Shown: in pieces, positions 11,823-23,459 of the stretch
How positions within the stretch are numbered: the stretch's first letter is position 1
Layout: every line of letters starts with the position of its first letter
DNA from: Polychytrium aggregatum
Lineage: Eukaryota > Chytridiomycota > Chytridiomycetes > Polychytriales
NCBI RefSeq assembly: GCF_025602895.1
Contig: NW_026516230.1
Coordinates: 62,001 to 126,000, forward strand
DNA: 64,000 nucleotides
Reading direction: 5' to 3'
Translations under genes and position numbers: made by a program
Notes under the pieces: generated by a model
The model's input: only the letters and a program-made list of their open reading frames with translations
What the model was told of the DNA's origin: nothing
Database searches by the model: none

Positions 11823-12173
11823 ACTCCACGTGTCCATAGCACCACTGTATCTGCCAAATACCACGAGGAGAACTCCCAGCTCTTCTCCAGCAAGGTCGGT
11901 GCGCATTCGTTCTGTTTTTATGTGCGCTTGGTTCACCTCAAGAATAAATTTGAGAGCGCATCACCACAATCACTCGCAGAGTACCTTGGCATGTCTCTGA
12001 AGGGGAGCACATGTATATTGGGTCAGCCACTCTTGCACCACTCAGGAATGGCTCATCCATAGCTCATTGACGCCGCTTGTTATGGTCGTCTTGATTGGAC
12101 TTGCTCTGGCGGTGTGGGGCCACTTGAATGAGCGAAGGAGCCTCATATGGCGGAGAGTGGAGGCATAGCCGTG
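11823..12173 (+). other. Possible small membrane-protein coding segment, unresolved
   Basis: After the sirtuin stop the frame reads TPRVHSTTVSAKYHEEN and SQLFSSK up to a GT donor at 11896. A later segment near 12063-12169 reads SLTPLVMVVLIGLALAVWG, then HLNERR, ending in a stop at 12167-12169. The second piece looks like a single C-terminal membrane anchor. I could not find a splice that joins the pieces in one frame, and I do not recognise the family. It may be the tail of an alternative sirtuin transcript, a separate small tail-anchored gene, or chance. Confidence 0.25.
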
Positions 12174-12240
12174 GTTTCCAAGGGGTGGATGGTTACTGTG
12201 TGTGTATTGCACTCGTAATGAAACCGTGATGCCTCATTTC

Positions 12241-12257
12241 CCCCTGAATACAGTGTA
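12241..12257. repeat. Solo terminal-repeat-like sequence of the Fanzor transposon family
   Basis: The sequence CCCCTGAATACAGTG followed by TA closely resembles the Fanzor-side terminus of the elements at 7.9 kb (CCCTGAATAAAGTG) and 32.9 kb (CCCTGAGTAAAGTG). No matching second end is obvious within a few hundred bases, so this may be a solo end, a heavily deleted copy or a chance match. Confidence 0.35.
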
Positions 12258-12381
12258 ACTTCCTCTTCCTCCACAAAACCACAGCGCCCGGGACCCAGTA
12301 AAGGAGAATCCAATACAGTTATCTATGGATGGCCATGGCGAGTGGCGGACAGATGCGTGTATTCCTGGTCCGGGACTGGAG

Positions 12382-15300
12382 TCACTGGCAGAGCGTATCT
12401 TGGTCGTCCCCGGGCTCGCTTTCAACAAACAATGACACCAGCTGGCCCAGAGTGGATGTCGGTGTTTGCGGATATCGCTTGCAGAGGATCACCAGAGCTA
12501 TCCTTTCAAAGGGGTGCGTGGAAAGCCCTCTCGGTAATTCCTTTGAACCGTGGCCTGATATGCCAAGGTGGCTTCCAGCTCGACCATTCTTCAATTGGTT
12601 GAGAAGAGACCAGATGGCTTCCAGATCGCCTTTGAGGGGCCACCGGGCGAACGTCAAGTACAGGGCAAGATCCCTGGGGCTGGGGTAACCTGAAACAACC
12701 GGCAAATCTTCTTCAAAATCGCTCTGGATCATGGCCCGCAATGAATCGCCCAAAGCGTCCAACGCACATCGCGATGGAGGCGGCGCCTCGATATGCGATT
12801 GAGTGGCTGTGGCTCCGCTCGGCGGCTTGGCGTTATCGGTATCACGGGGTGGCGGCACAGGAGTTGAGATACTACACGATGCCCTGGCGCCGAGCGCTTT
12901 CGACCGCAACGATGTCCCTAAACTCCTCACGGAGCTGCTTCCGAAAATATGGCCAAAGTAGGACTCGAGCTCATGTCGAAGGGATCTTGCAAAGTGCTCG
13001 CGAACAGGGGCCGCTGAGTTTGATCGAGCGAGTCCTTGAATCTTCGGTTTCACCGACTGCCTTTCGTAGAAGGATAGAACGATGATTGCACTCCAGAGAT
13101 TGGATAGACCAGTCGACCTTCGAAGATTGCGGACACCTTCGTATATCTCCAAGAATGATTGAATCATTTCCGGTTGATCATGCGCCAGACACTCGTACAG
13201 GACGGAGGCATGGAACTTTCTTGTCCTCTGTGGATTTGGCGCGGAGTAGTTTGATTGCCACGCTCGGTCGTTGCTTCCAAGCCCACAGAAATACTCGGCA
13301 AAGGCCAAGATCTGTGGATCGGCCGAAAAGGATTGAATAAAGTCTTGATGAGACTCTTTGATCAAGAAGCTATGGTGTCGCGGAAACATTTGACCAATAA
13401 ATGACTCGACACCTTTAGGATCCTGTTGTGCACAACCAAGCGGTTAGTCTATTTTTGCCCCTCATCGGCCCGGTTGCTCCGTCAGGCAGGTTTGATTTCC
13501 GGGGCTAAGCATCAGGACTGAAAAATAACATCTTTGGAATCAAGAAGACGGCTCGATTGCCGATCGGATATAAACAGCCGACCGTTGCCAGGAACGCTGA
13601 CCTGCAAATAGCCAAGTTGGCCAATCTTGCGCTTGACCACCAGTTCAATCCGCTTCTGGGAATCGACTGGTCGCTTGGCTCCCAACTCGAGTATCCACGA
13701 CCAGTACCGAGGCCCGCATATGCGTATTGAATGGATGAACTCATACGGCGGCAGTAGACAAGGGGTAACCATCCGCATTTCCACGAGTCTCTGATCCGGG
13801 CTCAAAGTATTGACGTTGCCTCCATGCACTTGGTCGTAGACCTTGATCGACACGGGCACACAGCACAGCTCGCGGGTCGTTACATCGCGTGTAACAAGGC
13901 ATCGATCCTCGACGGCCAAAACCCACATGTATCGAAGGGCTTGGAGGTGAGCTCGTTGATCGGTGACCGATGAAGGGAATCGAGGAAACACCGAGGCTAA
14001 CAGAGCCGCGACAGACTTGCTCGATGTGCCAAGGGTCCGCGTGCCGCCAGCCAGGAAGAGAAATCCGATGGCCATATGAGTGGCTACATGACTCCCGAAA
14101 GAAACGTGCGGCACGAGACGCTCGTGAAGTCGGGTGAATCTTTGGAAGAGGGCTCGATTTCCTGTTCCAGCCATCACCAATCCAACGGAGATCACGACGG
14201 AATCCTGGCACCACAAGGCAATACAGTGTTGCAATTGAGGCCGAAAGCCGGCATCTACAATGGCACAAATCAATGCCGCATGGGATAGAAGTACGGCCAC
14301 GATTAGAAACGGTGGTCAGGCGTTAACCGTTACCGCTGCACAACCATGCACAGCCATGCACAACCATGCACAGCCATGCATAACCATGCACAACCACAGT
14401 CAACCGGGCATCTTCGTGTGTGCCATGCGCCTCAGTATTCGATCAGAGCATGTGTCCTCATGATCGACTCTGGATTTAAATATCGGATATGGACCACACG
14501 AACGCCCCCGAGTCGCCCCAGCCATACCTTCTGGGAGACCCAAATCGAGGAACAGATCCAGATAATTCAAGAGAACGGAGCAGGCCATCTGATTAGCGGT
14601 TCCAGCGAACCGCAGCCCCAGGGAAAGGCAGCATCCAGCAATCACGCCATAGTATGAGTAGAGAAGCGAGTCATCTTTGCTCAGCGCAATCTTGGGAATC
14701 GCAACTCGAGTGAAATCCATCGAGTCGGCTTTGCCAAATAGGCCGCGCTTGACCGACTCTGGAATCTGGGATCGAATCCAGCGTTCTGTCGGCTCGATAT
14801 AGCTCCATAAGATCAGGTTGCGGCAGAGGATTCTCAAGGCAATTTGATCTGGAGGGAGAAAGTCAAGGTGGTAGAGCGAGGTTGGAATGGCCAATCGGTT
14901 GGCGATTTGTCGGTTGTTTGTCTTCAAAAAAGCCAGTCCGAGCGCCACAGCTGCAGCGGGTGCAACGACATCGGGGGAAACACTTGAAGTCAACCAGGCC
15001 GTGCTTCGACTCGAGCGCTCGGGTGTCGCAAAGTTGCCGCCGCTGTATGATCTGCGATACCAGACTTGACCATGTAAGGACGTTTCTTGACTGGTGCTTG
15101 ATTCCAGCATCGCAACGAGCCGTTGAACAGCCTTCCCACTATCGATGCCGCCGATTTTGCTGCCGTGACCGAGCGTGATCATGCCGAAGGCAAATCCAGC
15201 ACACAGAGCCAGGTTCTCTTGGCAAGAGTCGGCCGAGTCTGTGTCGGAGCGAGTGTGGCTCTGCATCTCATCGAGCATGGACTTGGCCATGACATTGTGC

Positions 15301-18300
15301 ATGCTACTCATGTATACGAGGCCGAGAGAAAACGTCGCAGCAGCCTGATTGATAGGTGCAATCTGGAGTTCAAGAGAGCTTGGAGGGAGCAGGCCAGGGA
15401 TGTGAACGGAGAGTATACGAGCAACTTGCTCTTCGCAGGTGGAAACGTGGGCCGCCCCAAGTCCTAGGAGATAGGCCATTACTGTGCTTGGGTGCTTTGG
15501 GGTGAGATAGTGGAAGCCGCGCCATTGAACCAGATTTCGGAGATGACCAAGAAGCCCCATCGAAAATAGGAATCCGGCATGATGTGGGTCGAGATCGTCG
15601 GGCTTGTTGAAGGCAATCCACGCGCCATCGAGCTCGCTCTCGTTTGCATCAACGCAAAGTCCATCTGCAACACCTTCGTGAAATTCCGGTCCTTCCAGAA
15701 AATCAGGTAGACACTGAGTCAGGTCTAAAGTCACAACCGAGCCCACAGGCGGCATCTTGGCTGATATGGAAATCGGCCTCAACGACTTGATTTGGCTGTT
15801 AGAGTGAAATGGCGTTGACTTGAACATCAAAGCCGCTCGTCCGAATGGGAGCGAGAGAACCCGATTGGCGAGGATCATCAGGCGAGACTGTTGCTCGATC
15901 GCAATGTCGTGCTCGCTTGGACCGATCACGAAGAGATCTTGGTAAGTAGTCTATACAACACCGGTATCCAAAGTATTGGCTGGCATGCGCGCCAGATGCT
16001 AGACTCGTCGTCGGCACAACCATGTCAGTCGGAACAGACACAAACCTCATTTCCCCATCAATATGGATATCCATTTCACAAGGCCTCGGATTGACCCCAA
16101 GCATGTCCTGGACATCTTTGATTCGATCATCAATCATAAATCTGAGTCGAGAGACGATGCTTGTATCCATCTTGCTGTGCGTTGCGCCCTCAGAAGCCTG
16201 GGCGCCGGAACCAAGGCATTTGGTAAGCTGTTGTGAACATACCGCCCCCGACTCTCGATCCGCTTGCTTCGGCCAGAAGCGCGCCATGGTCGAATGCAAG
16301 GCTTCCGGGAATCACCATCCTTCTTTGGATCGATCCACTGAAATGCTCATTTGCGCGCCATCGGCTCGGAGCAACAGTGCTTGATTAAGGGCTGCCCAGT
16401 ACTGCCAATTCCGCGTCTTCTGCAACACCCCAAAGTACTGGAGGCGAGATGCTGATTCTCGAAAATATGCTCTCGTAGCGATTCTCTCTGATCATACACT
16501 CATACCGAATTGGATGATCGCTTCAGCGAAAAGCATCGTGCTTTGAGGAGATTTTTGATGGTAGCCCTCTGTTCGGCAAGATCTTCGCGACCTTGATTTC
16601 GGATCAGTTTTCGATATATCGTCAGCAGCAAAGTTTCTGAACAGGCCGAGTCATCGCCACATTGGGAATGTGAATGCAGTGCAAAAAAGAAAGTCGCAAA
16701 CCCACCGATCAGTTTGAAGGCCTCCATGGGCCAGGTGCGAGTGATTTGTTCTGAAGGCGGCGTGCTTCGGATGCGGAAGAGGGCTTCGCGCAGTGGAATA
16801 GCGACACCTTCTGGAAGTAGCAGCAAATCCGCATGCTGAAACCGACACAGACTCATTGCGGCTATCAGGGCCTCTGGATGCCGGTCAAAGTCTGGATCCG
16901 AGATAACCTTGTAAAAACAGACGATTCGGGTGGTTTGTGCGCATGCCAAGTTGCAATCAAGACTCGATTTGAGGACTGAGAAAACGGCCTCAGCAGGGTC
17001 GTAGAAACCGGTGGCTATCTTTGAGACAGCTGCATCCTGGTTGCGCTGCACAACTTCTGAGAGTTGCCCCAGATCCAGAAAAGGTTTGACTTCCTTGCCA
17101 GCAACGCTATCAGAAAGCCATTCGAAGATGTTGGGCGCAGCATGTATCAAGATTTGGAGGGATTGATGAAGGGACTCTGGTCGGGCTGACCCTAGATTTC
17201 CAAGGGTAGGATCGATGGTAGAGGCGATCATGTCGCCAGTATAATCATAGTACGGCCATGAGTCTGATGACGGAGACGACAGAACAATACATGTGCACGT
17301 ACATGGGCGGGCAATAGCGAACCTTTAAAAACATCGGAGTGAAAGACGCCGTCACGGCGGTAGTAGTCGACGTATGATTTCCATTGGATTCGGTGAGCCA
17401 GCACGCAGAGAGCAGCGCCCAAGTGACCACGAGCCTGCTCCCGCAGGGTATTGAGTTTGAGATCCTCGTACACCAAATGCAAAGTGAGCAAAATCAGGGG
17501 GCCGTCTCCGGTGATGTCCGGCTCCAAGGGATAGAAACGACTTTTCAACCGCAACGATATGGTGTAAAGATACTCAAGGCGACTGCTGATGGAAAGAGTT
17601 GTGCTCGGACGGCAGTCGGCACTCGCATTCAAGCATTCATATTCGGGGCATCCGAAATCAACAGGCTGCCGATTGAGTAGCTCCTGAAAGGGTTGTGAGC
17701 TTGCTGTTGAGCCATGCTTGTTAGCACAATCCCCCACGATCGTTACCGTTGGGGCGGGTCCATGTAAAAAAGAGAAAAGCACAATCAAAAAGCGCTCCCA
17801 TGGAGTCAGTCCGTAGCTCAGTTCCTCCTCATACTGAAGCGAGTGTTGGCAGAGTAGATGCCGCCTCAAGAAGGGTGTCAGCGACCTGGCAGGTAGGACC
17901 GTTCGCAAGGCAGCTATACACTGTTTGACAAGAGGCTCCTCGGAGCAAAACTGGAGTGCGATTCGCACAGAGTTTCCGTCCGATAAGACTACATCTACTC
18001 GATTGCCCAAGACAAGGCGCAGATCGCAAACTCGGGATTCTTTCGAGGGGGAACGAAGTGTTTCCGGCAATGGCCCGGTGCCGTGATTTGGGGCTTGACT
18101 CGCGGCTTGGCTCGTGGCTTGAGGGGGATCCTCAGTCGACGATGAGCGACGTCGCTTGGTCGAGACGAAAGACGGAAAGGTCTCTGAAGCACGGCGCTGG
18201 AAATTGCGAGGCATTGTGCATGGAATCGGATCCTCGAGGCCGCACCAAAGTGCGAGAGTGTTGTCGGGCTGGAGAATCAGGACATCCTGGTCGCCTAATC

Positions 18301-20102
18301 TTGTTGCCGTGACTGGAACGGCGGTGAGGGCCCGATAGGAGCGGCGTGCTCCAAACTCTGGTACACTCCCGTCCACAGAATTGTGTATCGGTGCATCGAC
18401 ACTTAGCGGCAAACAGCAAAGCTGTTGTCGCTGGCTGTTCATGATCCACCATAAATAGTACCCTGAGACCGGCGTAGTCGTGAGGAATGGGAGTTGGGAG
18501 GGAGAGTACACGGAACTGCGCAAAGTACAGGCAGATCGGCCAAGATATGGATGGTTCAGAATTATGGAGCAATCGCAAAATAAAATGATGAGCTCAGCAC
18601 CGGTCATCGATAGGCGCACACCAGACCCACACTAGACTCACACCAGACTCACACCAGACTCACACCAAAACCAGACGGCCACACGTCCTCTGCGGATCGT
18701 TGCGGTCACTGTGCGCCATCAGTTGCGACCTTAGATCCACACCTACTCACCTGTGCGTTACACATGATATGCATAGGAGTCGAAATTGTGAAGGGCGATC
18801 AAGGACTGTCGCGGGTGAGGCTCGATTACTGCACCGCTGGTTATCCAGTTTTGGATTGTGTGCCGTGCTTCCATTATCTTTCTCCGCTGCAGTTGTTGAA
18901 GGTGCAGTGCTCATATGAACAAAGGTCGGAGCGACTGCTTCTTCTGGTCCAGCCGTTGACGAGACAAGGCTCCATATGTAATATCTCATCGTCGTCGGCG
19001 AGTGGGAAGTCAACAATATCTTGGAACCGGACCCTGAATGTCTTGGGCCATCGATGTAGATATGCACGATCCTCTGCCCGACAATGGAGGCCAGCGAGTC
19101 GGACATTCTCAGCATGGTTTCGGATGGGGTTGATTCAGGCTGCCCAGTCCAGGTGGAGCCCGTGGGCATAGGATCAGCACAGCCCCCATCTTGGTGGTGG
19201 GCCGATCGGTGGGCCGACAGACTGAGAATAGGATATGGTTGTTCGCTGATGGAGACAGCGCGCAAACTATCCAAAGGATGCTCAAGAATATACAGGGATG
19301 AGGATCCTAGTAGCGACTCGCCGGATGCTGCTTCCTTGCGCTCGAGTAAAACTCCGCAACCGAGAGGCCAAAGCCGTTGCATGGCAAAAGGCAGAGGAGT
19401 GACGTACTGCCGACCACAGAGATACTGTATCTGCAAATACTCTGGAAACAAAACGCAGAGTGCCTTGATCAGAGAATCGGATGAATCTTGATGTGAATCC
19501 TTGGCTGGAGAGGTGTCGGCCGGAAAGTAGACCCAAGCGGCCTGAACTGCAGTCGAGGCACCAGAGCTCGATAAAGAATCACGGGCGCTGGAAGAATCGT
19601 CCCTTCTCGACAGATGAAATCGAGCGATGTTTTCCTGATCTCTGGCTTGGTGTTGATCGCCGTCTTGATCGCGATTGAAATCATGGTGTTGCTCCAGATC
19701 CAGATCTGGCTCGAATGCGATCGCTGCCTGCGAAGCCAGCGGCTGAGGCAACGGATCGGATCTTGGGGTGTCCAGGGTCAGGGTCTGCTTGATGATGCCC
19801 GAGCGAGTCCACACCACGACTGGGGGCCGAGAATGATCCTTGGAAATATATAGGAGATCGTCGTAAAGGCCATCGACGACCGGACCGGAGCCAGGTTCCG
19901 ACGAGTCCGCCGAACCAAGTTGCCTGGGATTCGACTGGCCGGAATGACGCTGCACTGAGACATGAGGATCCGAGAGGTGAACACATTGCCCCGAGTCCAG
20001 AACGAACGAAGGGCGGATGGACTGCTGATCCGAGAATGCAATCTCCATGACGGCGGTCGTCCCCAAGGGCGATCCAGTGTGTGGGCGACCGGCATCGAGC
20101 AT
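12382..20102 (-). CDS. APC1: Anaphase-promoting complex subunit 1
   Basis: This is the large scaffold subunit of the APC/C ubiquitin ligase, which triggers anaphase and mitotic exit. Long minus-strand exons lie at about 20102-18747, 18619-17228, 17231-16500, 16300-15800, 15929-14528, 14300-13512 and 13389-12382, ending at a TGA at 12382. The N-terminal half is beta-rich with acidic low-complexity inserts. The C-terminal half carries proteasome/cyclosome-type repeats, for example AATFSLGLVYMSSMHNVMA and ALCAGFAFGMITLGHGS. The most diagnostic stretch is near 14100-13900: AIGFLFLAGGTRTLGTS, then VFPRFPSSVTDQRAHLQALR and YMWVLAVEDRCLV, which match the animal APC1 C-terminal repeat region. Predicted size is close to 2,000 residues, as expected. 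Exact exon borders are mostly not verified. The start at 20102 diverges from the La-family gene by under 300 bp. Confidence 0.88.
14341..14396. repeat. 10-bp tandem repeat in an APC1 intron
   Basis: Five to six copies of the unit CAACCATGCA (with CAGCCATGCA variants) lie in the APC1 intron between the exon ending at 14528 and the next exon near 14300. On the transcript strand it reads as TGCATGG repeats. It has no coding role. Confidence 0.85.
18617..18671. repeat. 11-bp tandem repeat in an APC1 intron
   Basis: Four to five copies of CACACCAGACT, with CCCACACTAGA variants, lie between the first and second long APC1 exons. It is a simple minisatellite with no obvious function. Confidence 0.8.
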
Positions 20103-20389
20103 CCAAGAGCACCCAAGAGCCTCGGCTCATCACGGCGTCCTTGTCGTCAGACCAGGGCCGCCCAGGCCGCAGCCCTTGCCCTGGCTGCGCACGCGCAGCC
20201 CATGTCCAGCCAATGAGCCACCCGAGCCACTGCTCCGCCACCCCAGCGTCTGTGCAACCTCGCAGTGGGCCGGCTCCTGGCGACCAATTTTTTCGGCCCC
20301 GTCGCCGGATCTGGTTGCCCGCAGTGCACTCTGTCGATCTGGTGCTCGCACTTGTTCGCTCCCACTCTCTCAAACAAGCGCCATCGATC

Positions 20390-23099
20390 ATGGCTGAACC
20401 CGCCCCTGCCGACGCTCTGATTGCTGCTGCTGCAGAGCCAACTGCCTCGAGCCCTGTTGCCGACACTGTGGCTCCCTCGGAGGTGATCTGCCCTGCAGCG
20501 CGGCTGGAGAAGCAACGAGATCAGACGATCGACGACAGCGTGCCCCCAGCTTTCGATCCCGTTCATCAGCTCAAACAGAAGATCCAAAGGCAAATCGAGT
20601 TTTACTTTAGCGGTAGGTCCTCGCTGGTCTTTGTCTGTGTTCGGCACTGTCGAGCTGCTTCTGAATATCTCGGCAACCTGGATATCATGCAAGGAGCCTT
20701 GGACTGGAGCCTTACTCCGCTGCTTGATGCTGACTGCGGCGTCTGTTGCAGATCGGAACCTGCTCTCAGATCGATTTATGAGGGCAAAGATCGAGGAGGC
20801 AGAGGGAGGATGTAAGTCTATCTGCTGGCAATGAAGGCAAGCATCGAGGCCTGTGCAATGGGCTCGATGCCAACGAGATCATTTGCAGCGGATCGTCGCC
20901 CAGCTCGGGTGGCCCAACTGTCGTCCTGCAGCTGGCTGAACCCCATCGAACGTCTGCCATGTACAACCTAGGGGTGCCAATCAGCCTCATCATGTCATTC
21001 AAGCGCATGGAGAGCCTGACCAACGATGAAGGCCTCGTCGCTGAAGTCCTTGCCACTTGCACCGTCCTCGAGCTCAACAGCGACCATCGCTCCGTCCGGC
21101 GTGTTGCCGAGTTTGTCGCGGAGGAAGCCATGAAGAACTCAGTCAATGCTTCGGTGTTTTTGGTGGGTCATCGGCGGTACCTTGGTTCGTTTCAGTGGCA
21201 TTTCCTCTTCATCGGTGCGCCATCATCGGCGACCTTTCGCAGCGATGCTTCGGTACAATTCTTTCTATCGTGTTCAAGCAGGTCCTAAGCTTGCATCCCT
21301 ACTACCTCCGATTTCAGCTGGTATCAGCAATATTTTTGTACGCACTCGACTGATTTGATTCTGCGCCATCTTCAGCGCGGCCTGGACGGCAGTCTTGATA
21401 ATCCCATGGAAGAGATCGAGAACTTGATGTCGCAATTCGGCCCGATTGCCTTCATTCGTCTGATCCGCGATGCATCCAAGCGGTTCAAAGTGGGTTGAGG
21501 CTCGCCATGGCCGTAGTCGCTATTGGTTGCTGCGATGGATAAGCGAGCGACAAAGGCGCCGCTCGGGCTTATCTGGCATGATTATCATCTCATACCCAGG
21601 GCGCAGCTGTAGTTGAATACCAGAACGAGGCTTCCGCCAAGGCGGCGATTGGATCCGAAATTGCTTACAACCGCAAGCTAGTGGTGTCTGCTCATGTGTA
21701 AGCATCGATGCCCAGCAAGGATTCAGGGGGCCTGGCTCTAACTCTCATGGCCAGCCCTGTGCTCGGCGGGACCATTCCGAACGCAGACTCTGGCCCTGCC
21801 TCGGCACTTACCGCCTGGTTGTTGCATTTGTATACCGAAACCCTAGACCTCGTGAAGAAACCCAGGCCCAGCGGCCCAATGGTCATGAACTCGATTCCGT
21901 TATTTACTTTGGCGAACTTGGCTCGCTCGTTCTTTCGGAAGATATCAAGGTTGGTTGGGCGCCTTGGCTCGCTATTGTCGCCAATGTCCGCCATGTCAAG
22001 CCCAGACATGGGCACAGGGACAGTGAGATCTGGCCGAGCACTTCTGGCAAAATGCAATTGAGTGGAATCCATTACTGTTTGGACCAATGCACGACGTCTC
22101 TGCCCGACTCGTTGAATGTGCATGCGGATTAGCGGAATGGCCCTGCTCTTGGAATCGCACTACTCGGCATCAACTCGACAGAGCCACACCCTGTCCGGTC
22201 GCTGAGCCAACTCTCACCAAACTCGTCTTTCTTGACCAGGATATCCTTTCCCGAGCCGGAGCCTCAGTCCGATCGGTGGTGTTCAACATGGGTGACAAGT
22301 TTGCATATGCGGTATTGGAGAGCCAATCGTCAGCCTCAACAGCCGTCAAGGCGCTTGGCGGTCCTGGCCTGCTTCCGGCAGAGCATGGCATCGCCAACAC
22401 GCAAGTCTTTGTCCGCGTGGCCAGCCAAGAAGAGCATCAAAATGCCATCGACAACACCCACGAGCGAAAGCGATGGTCTGATGCAAAGAGACTGAACCGC
22501 AGCGGCGGAGGTGCTGGAAGAAATCAGGGGCAGCAAAAAGATGAGCATGCCCTGACTCTGATTGGATTCGGCGACTTTGATGTTAAGGAGGTCAAGGTAA
22601 GTTGGCAGAGAGCCCAGATAGCGGCGGTACAGGCCAGCAACTACAACAGGCCCATTTTATAGTTCATTCATCATTGATGTCTTCTTCTCGTTCGCCGCTT
22701 GGACCTCGTTCTGGTCGTATCTGTGATATCCGTTATGGTCCGCTTCTGACCTCACTCAAGCACGCAATCAAAACCAGCTGTGGATTCTCCCCTGGTTGGG
22801 TCTATCGGCATCCCGCAGGCGAGGCTCTGACGGTGCTGGTGCCTGTTGACCAAGTTGAAGCGGTCAAAAGTGCTCTCCTTACTACGGCGAGCGCCCCGGA
22901 TGGGAGCATTCGAGATGCAACAAGCGATGAGGCGGAACAGTGTCGAGCTAGTCGCACCACGGTCCTCTCCAAACCCCACGATAATGGTACCAGAAGCTCC
23001 TTCGGGCGCTCCTCGCATGCCTCCTCCGTAAAGCGGAAGAGGGACGGCGAGCACACATTTGGCAACCACGCCAAGTCGGGGCGGCGTCGGGAGGACTAG
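20390..23099 (+). CDS. La-family RNA-binding protein
   Basis: La proteins bind the 3' oligo-U ends of RNA polymerase III transcripts in the nucleus and protect or chaperone them; LARP7 relatives bind 7SK or telomerase RNA. The first exon starts at ATG 20390 with an Ala/Pro-rich leader. The La motif then runs LKQKIQRQIEFYFSDRNLLS, DRFMRAKIEEAEGGW and VPISLIMSFKRMESLTNDEG, with introns between the pieces and codons restored across splices. An RRM follows: DNPMEEIENLMSQFGPIAF, GAAVVEYQNEASAKAAIGS. A second RRM-like segment (GASVRSVVFNMGDKFAYAVL) and a basic C-terminal tail (VKRKRDG) come later, ending at the TAG 23097-23099. The second RRM-like domain leaves open genuine La versus LARP7. Confidence 0.85.
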
Positions 23100-23361
23100 A
23101 CCAGGGGCTGACGTCTTTGTCTTGATACATCCGACACCGAGATTCTGCCAAGAGAGGAGCATCATGTCACACGCTATTCTTGAATGTTCATATAGCACGC
23201 ATATGAGCGGTTTATCAATGAGATTTCACTGTGGCTCTACTTGACCGCATCGGTCATCAGTCGCTGGCAAGCGCGCTTTGGGTGGAGCTTCCATCAGCCC
23301 TGGATGCTCATGGCTCCCGCAGGTCGGTCTGGATGAGCGGCGATCGGCCAATGCAGCGGTA

Positions 23362-23387
23362 CACTTTATTCAGAAAAAAACGGGACA
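23362..23387 (+). repeat. Terminal inverted repeat, Fanzor side
   Basis: It begins CACTTTATTCAG immediately after a TA and runs through seven A residues to CGGGACA. It pairs imperfectly with the opposite terminus at 26963-26986. The same end occurs in the two shorter copies, as CTGAATAAAGTG at 7.94 kb and CTGAGTAAAGTG at 32.95 kb. Confidence 0.8.
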
Positions 23388-23459
23388 ATATAGCCGTTTC
23401 CATGAACATGTAGTATGTGCTGTGCTTGCGTCAAGCAAAGCCACAAGAAATAAAACAGA
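23362..23459 (-). ncRNA. Candidate Fanzor guide-RNA (fRNA/omega-RNA) scaffold
   Basis: In TnpB and Fanzor systems the guide RNA is transcribed from the nuclease-side end of the element, with the scaffold reaching the terminus and the guide read from flanking DNA. Here about 98 nt separate the Fanzor stop from the element end. It includes CATACTACATGTTCATGGAA, containing the self-complementary CATGTTCATG (CATGAACATG on the other strand), and then TGTCCCG and the terminus. The segment is retained in both deleted copies although most coding sequence is gone. The guide would come from host sequence beyond 23361. This is inference from family biology; no RNA evidence is available, and the 3' end of the nuclease ORF may be part of the scaffold. 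Confidence 0.45.

Noticed and set aside
14341-14396. CRISPR-like array
   Set aside because: The 10-bp units are contiguous with no spacers and lie in an intron of a eukaryotic gene, so this is a minisatellite.
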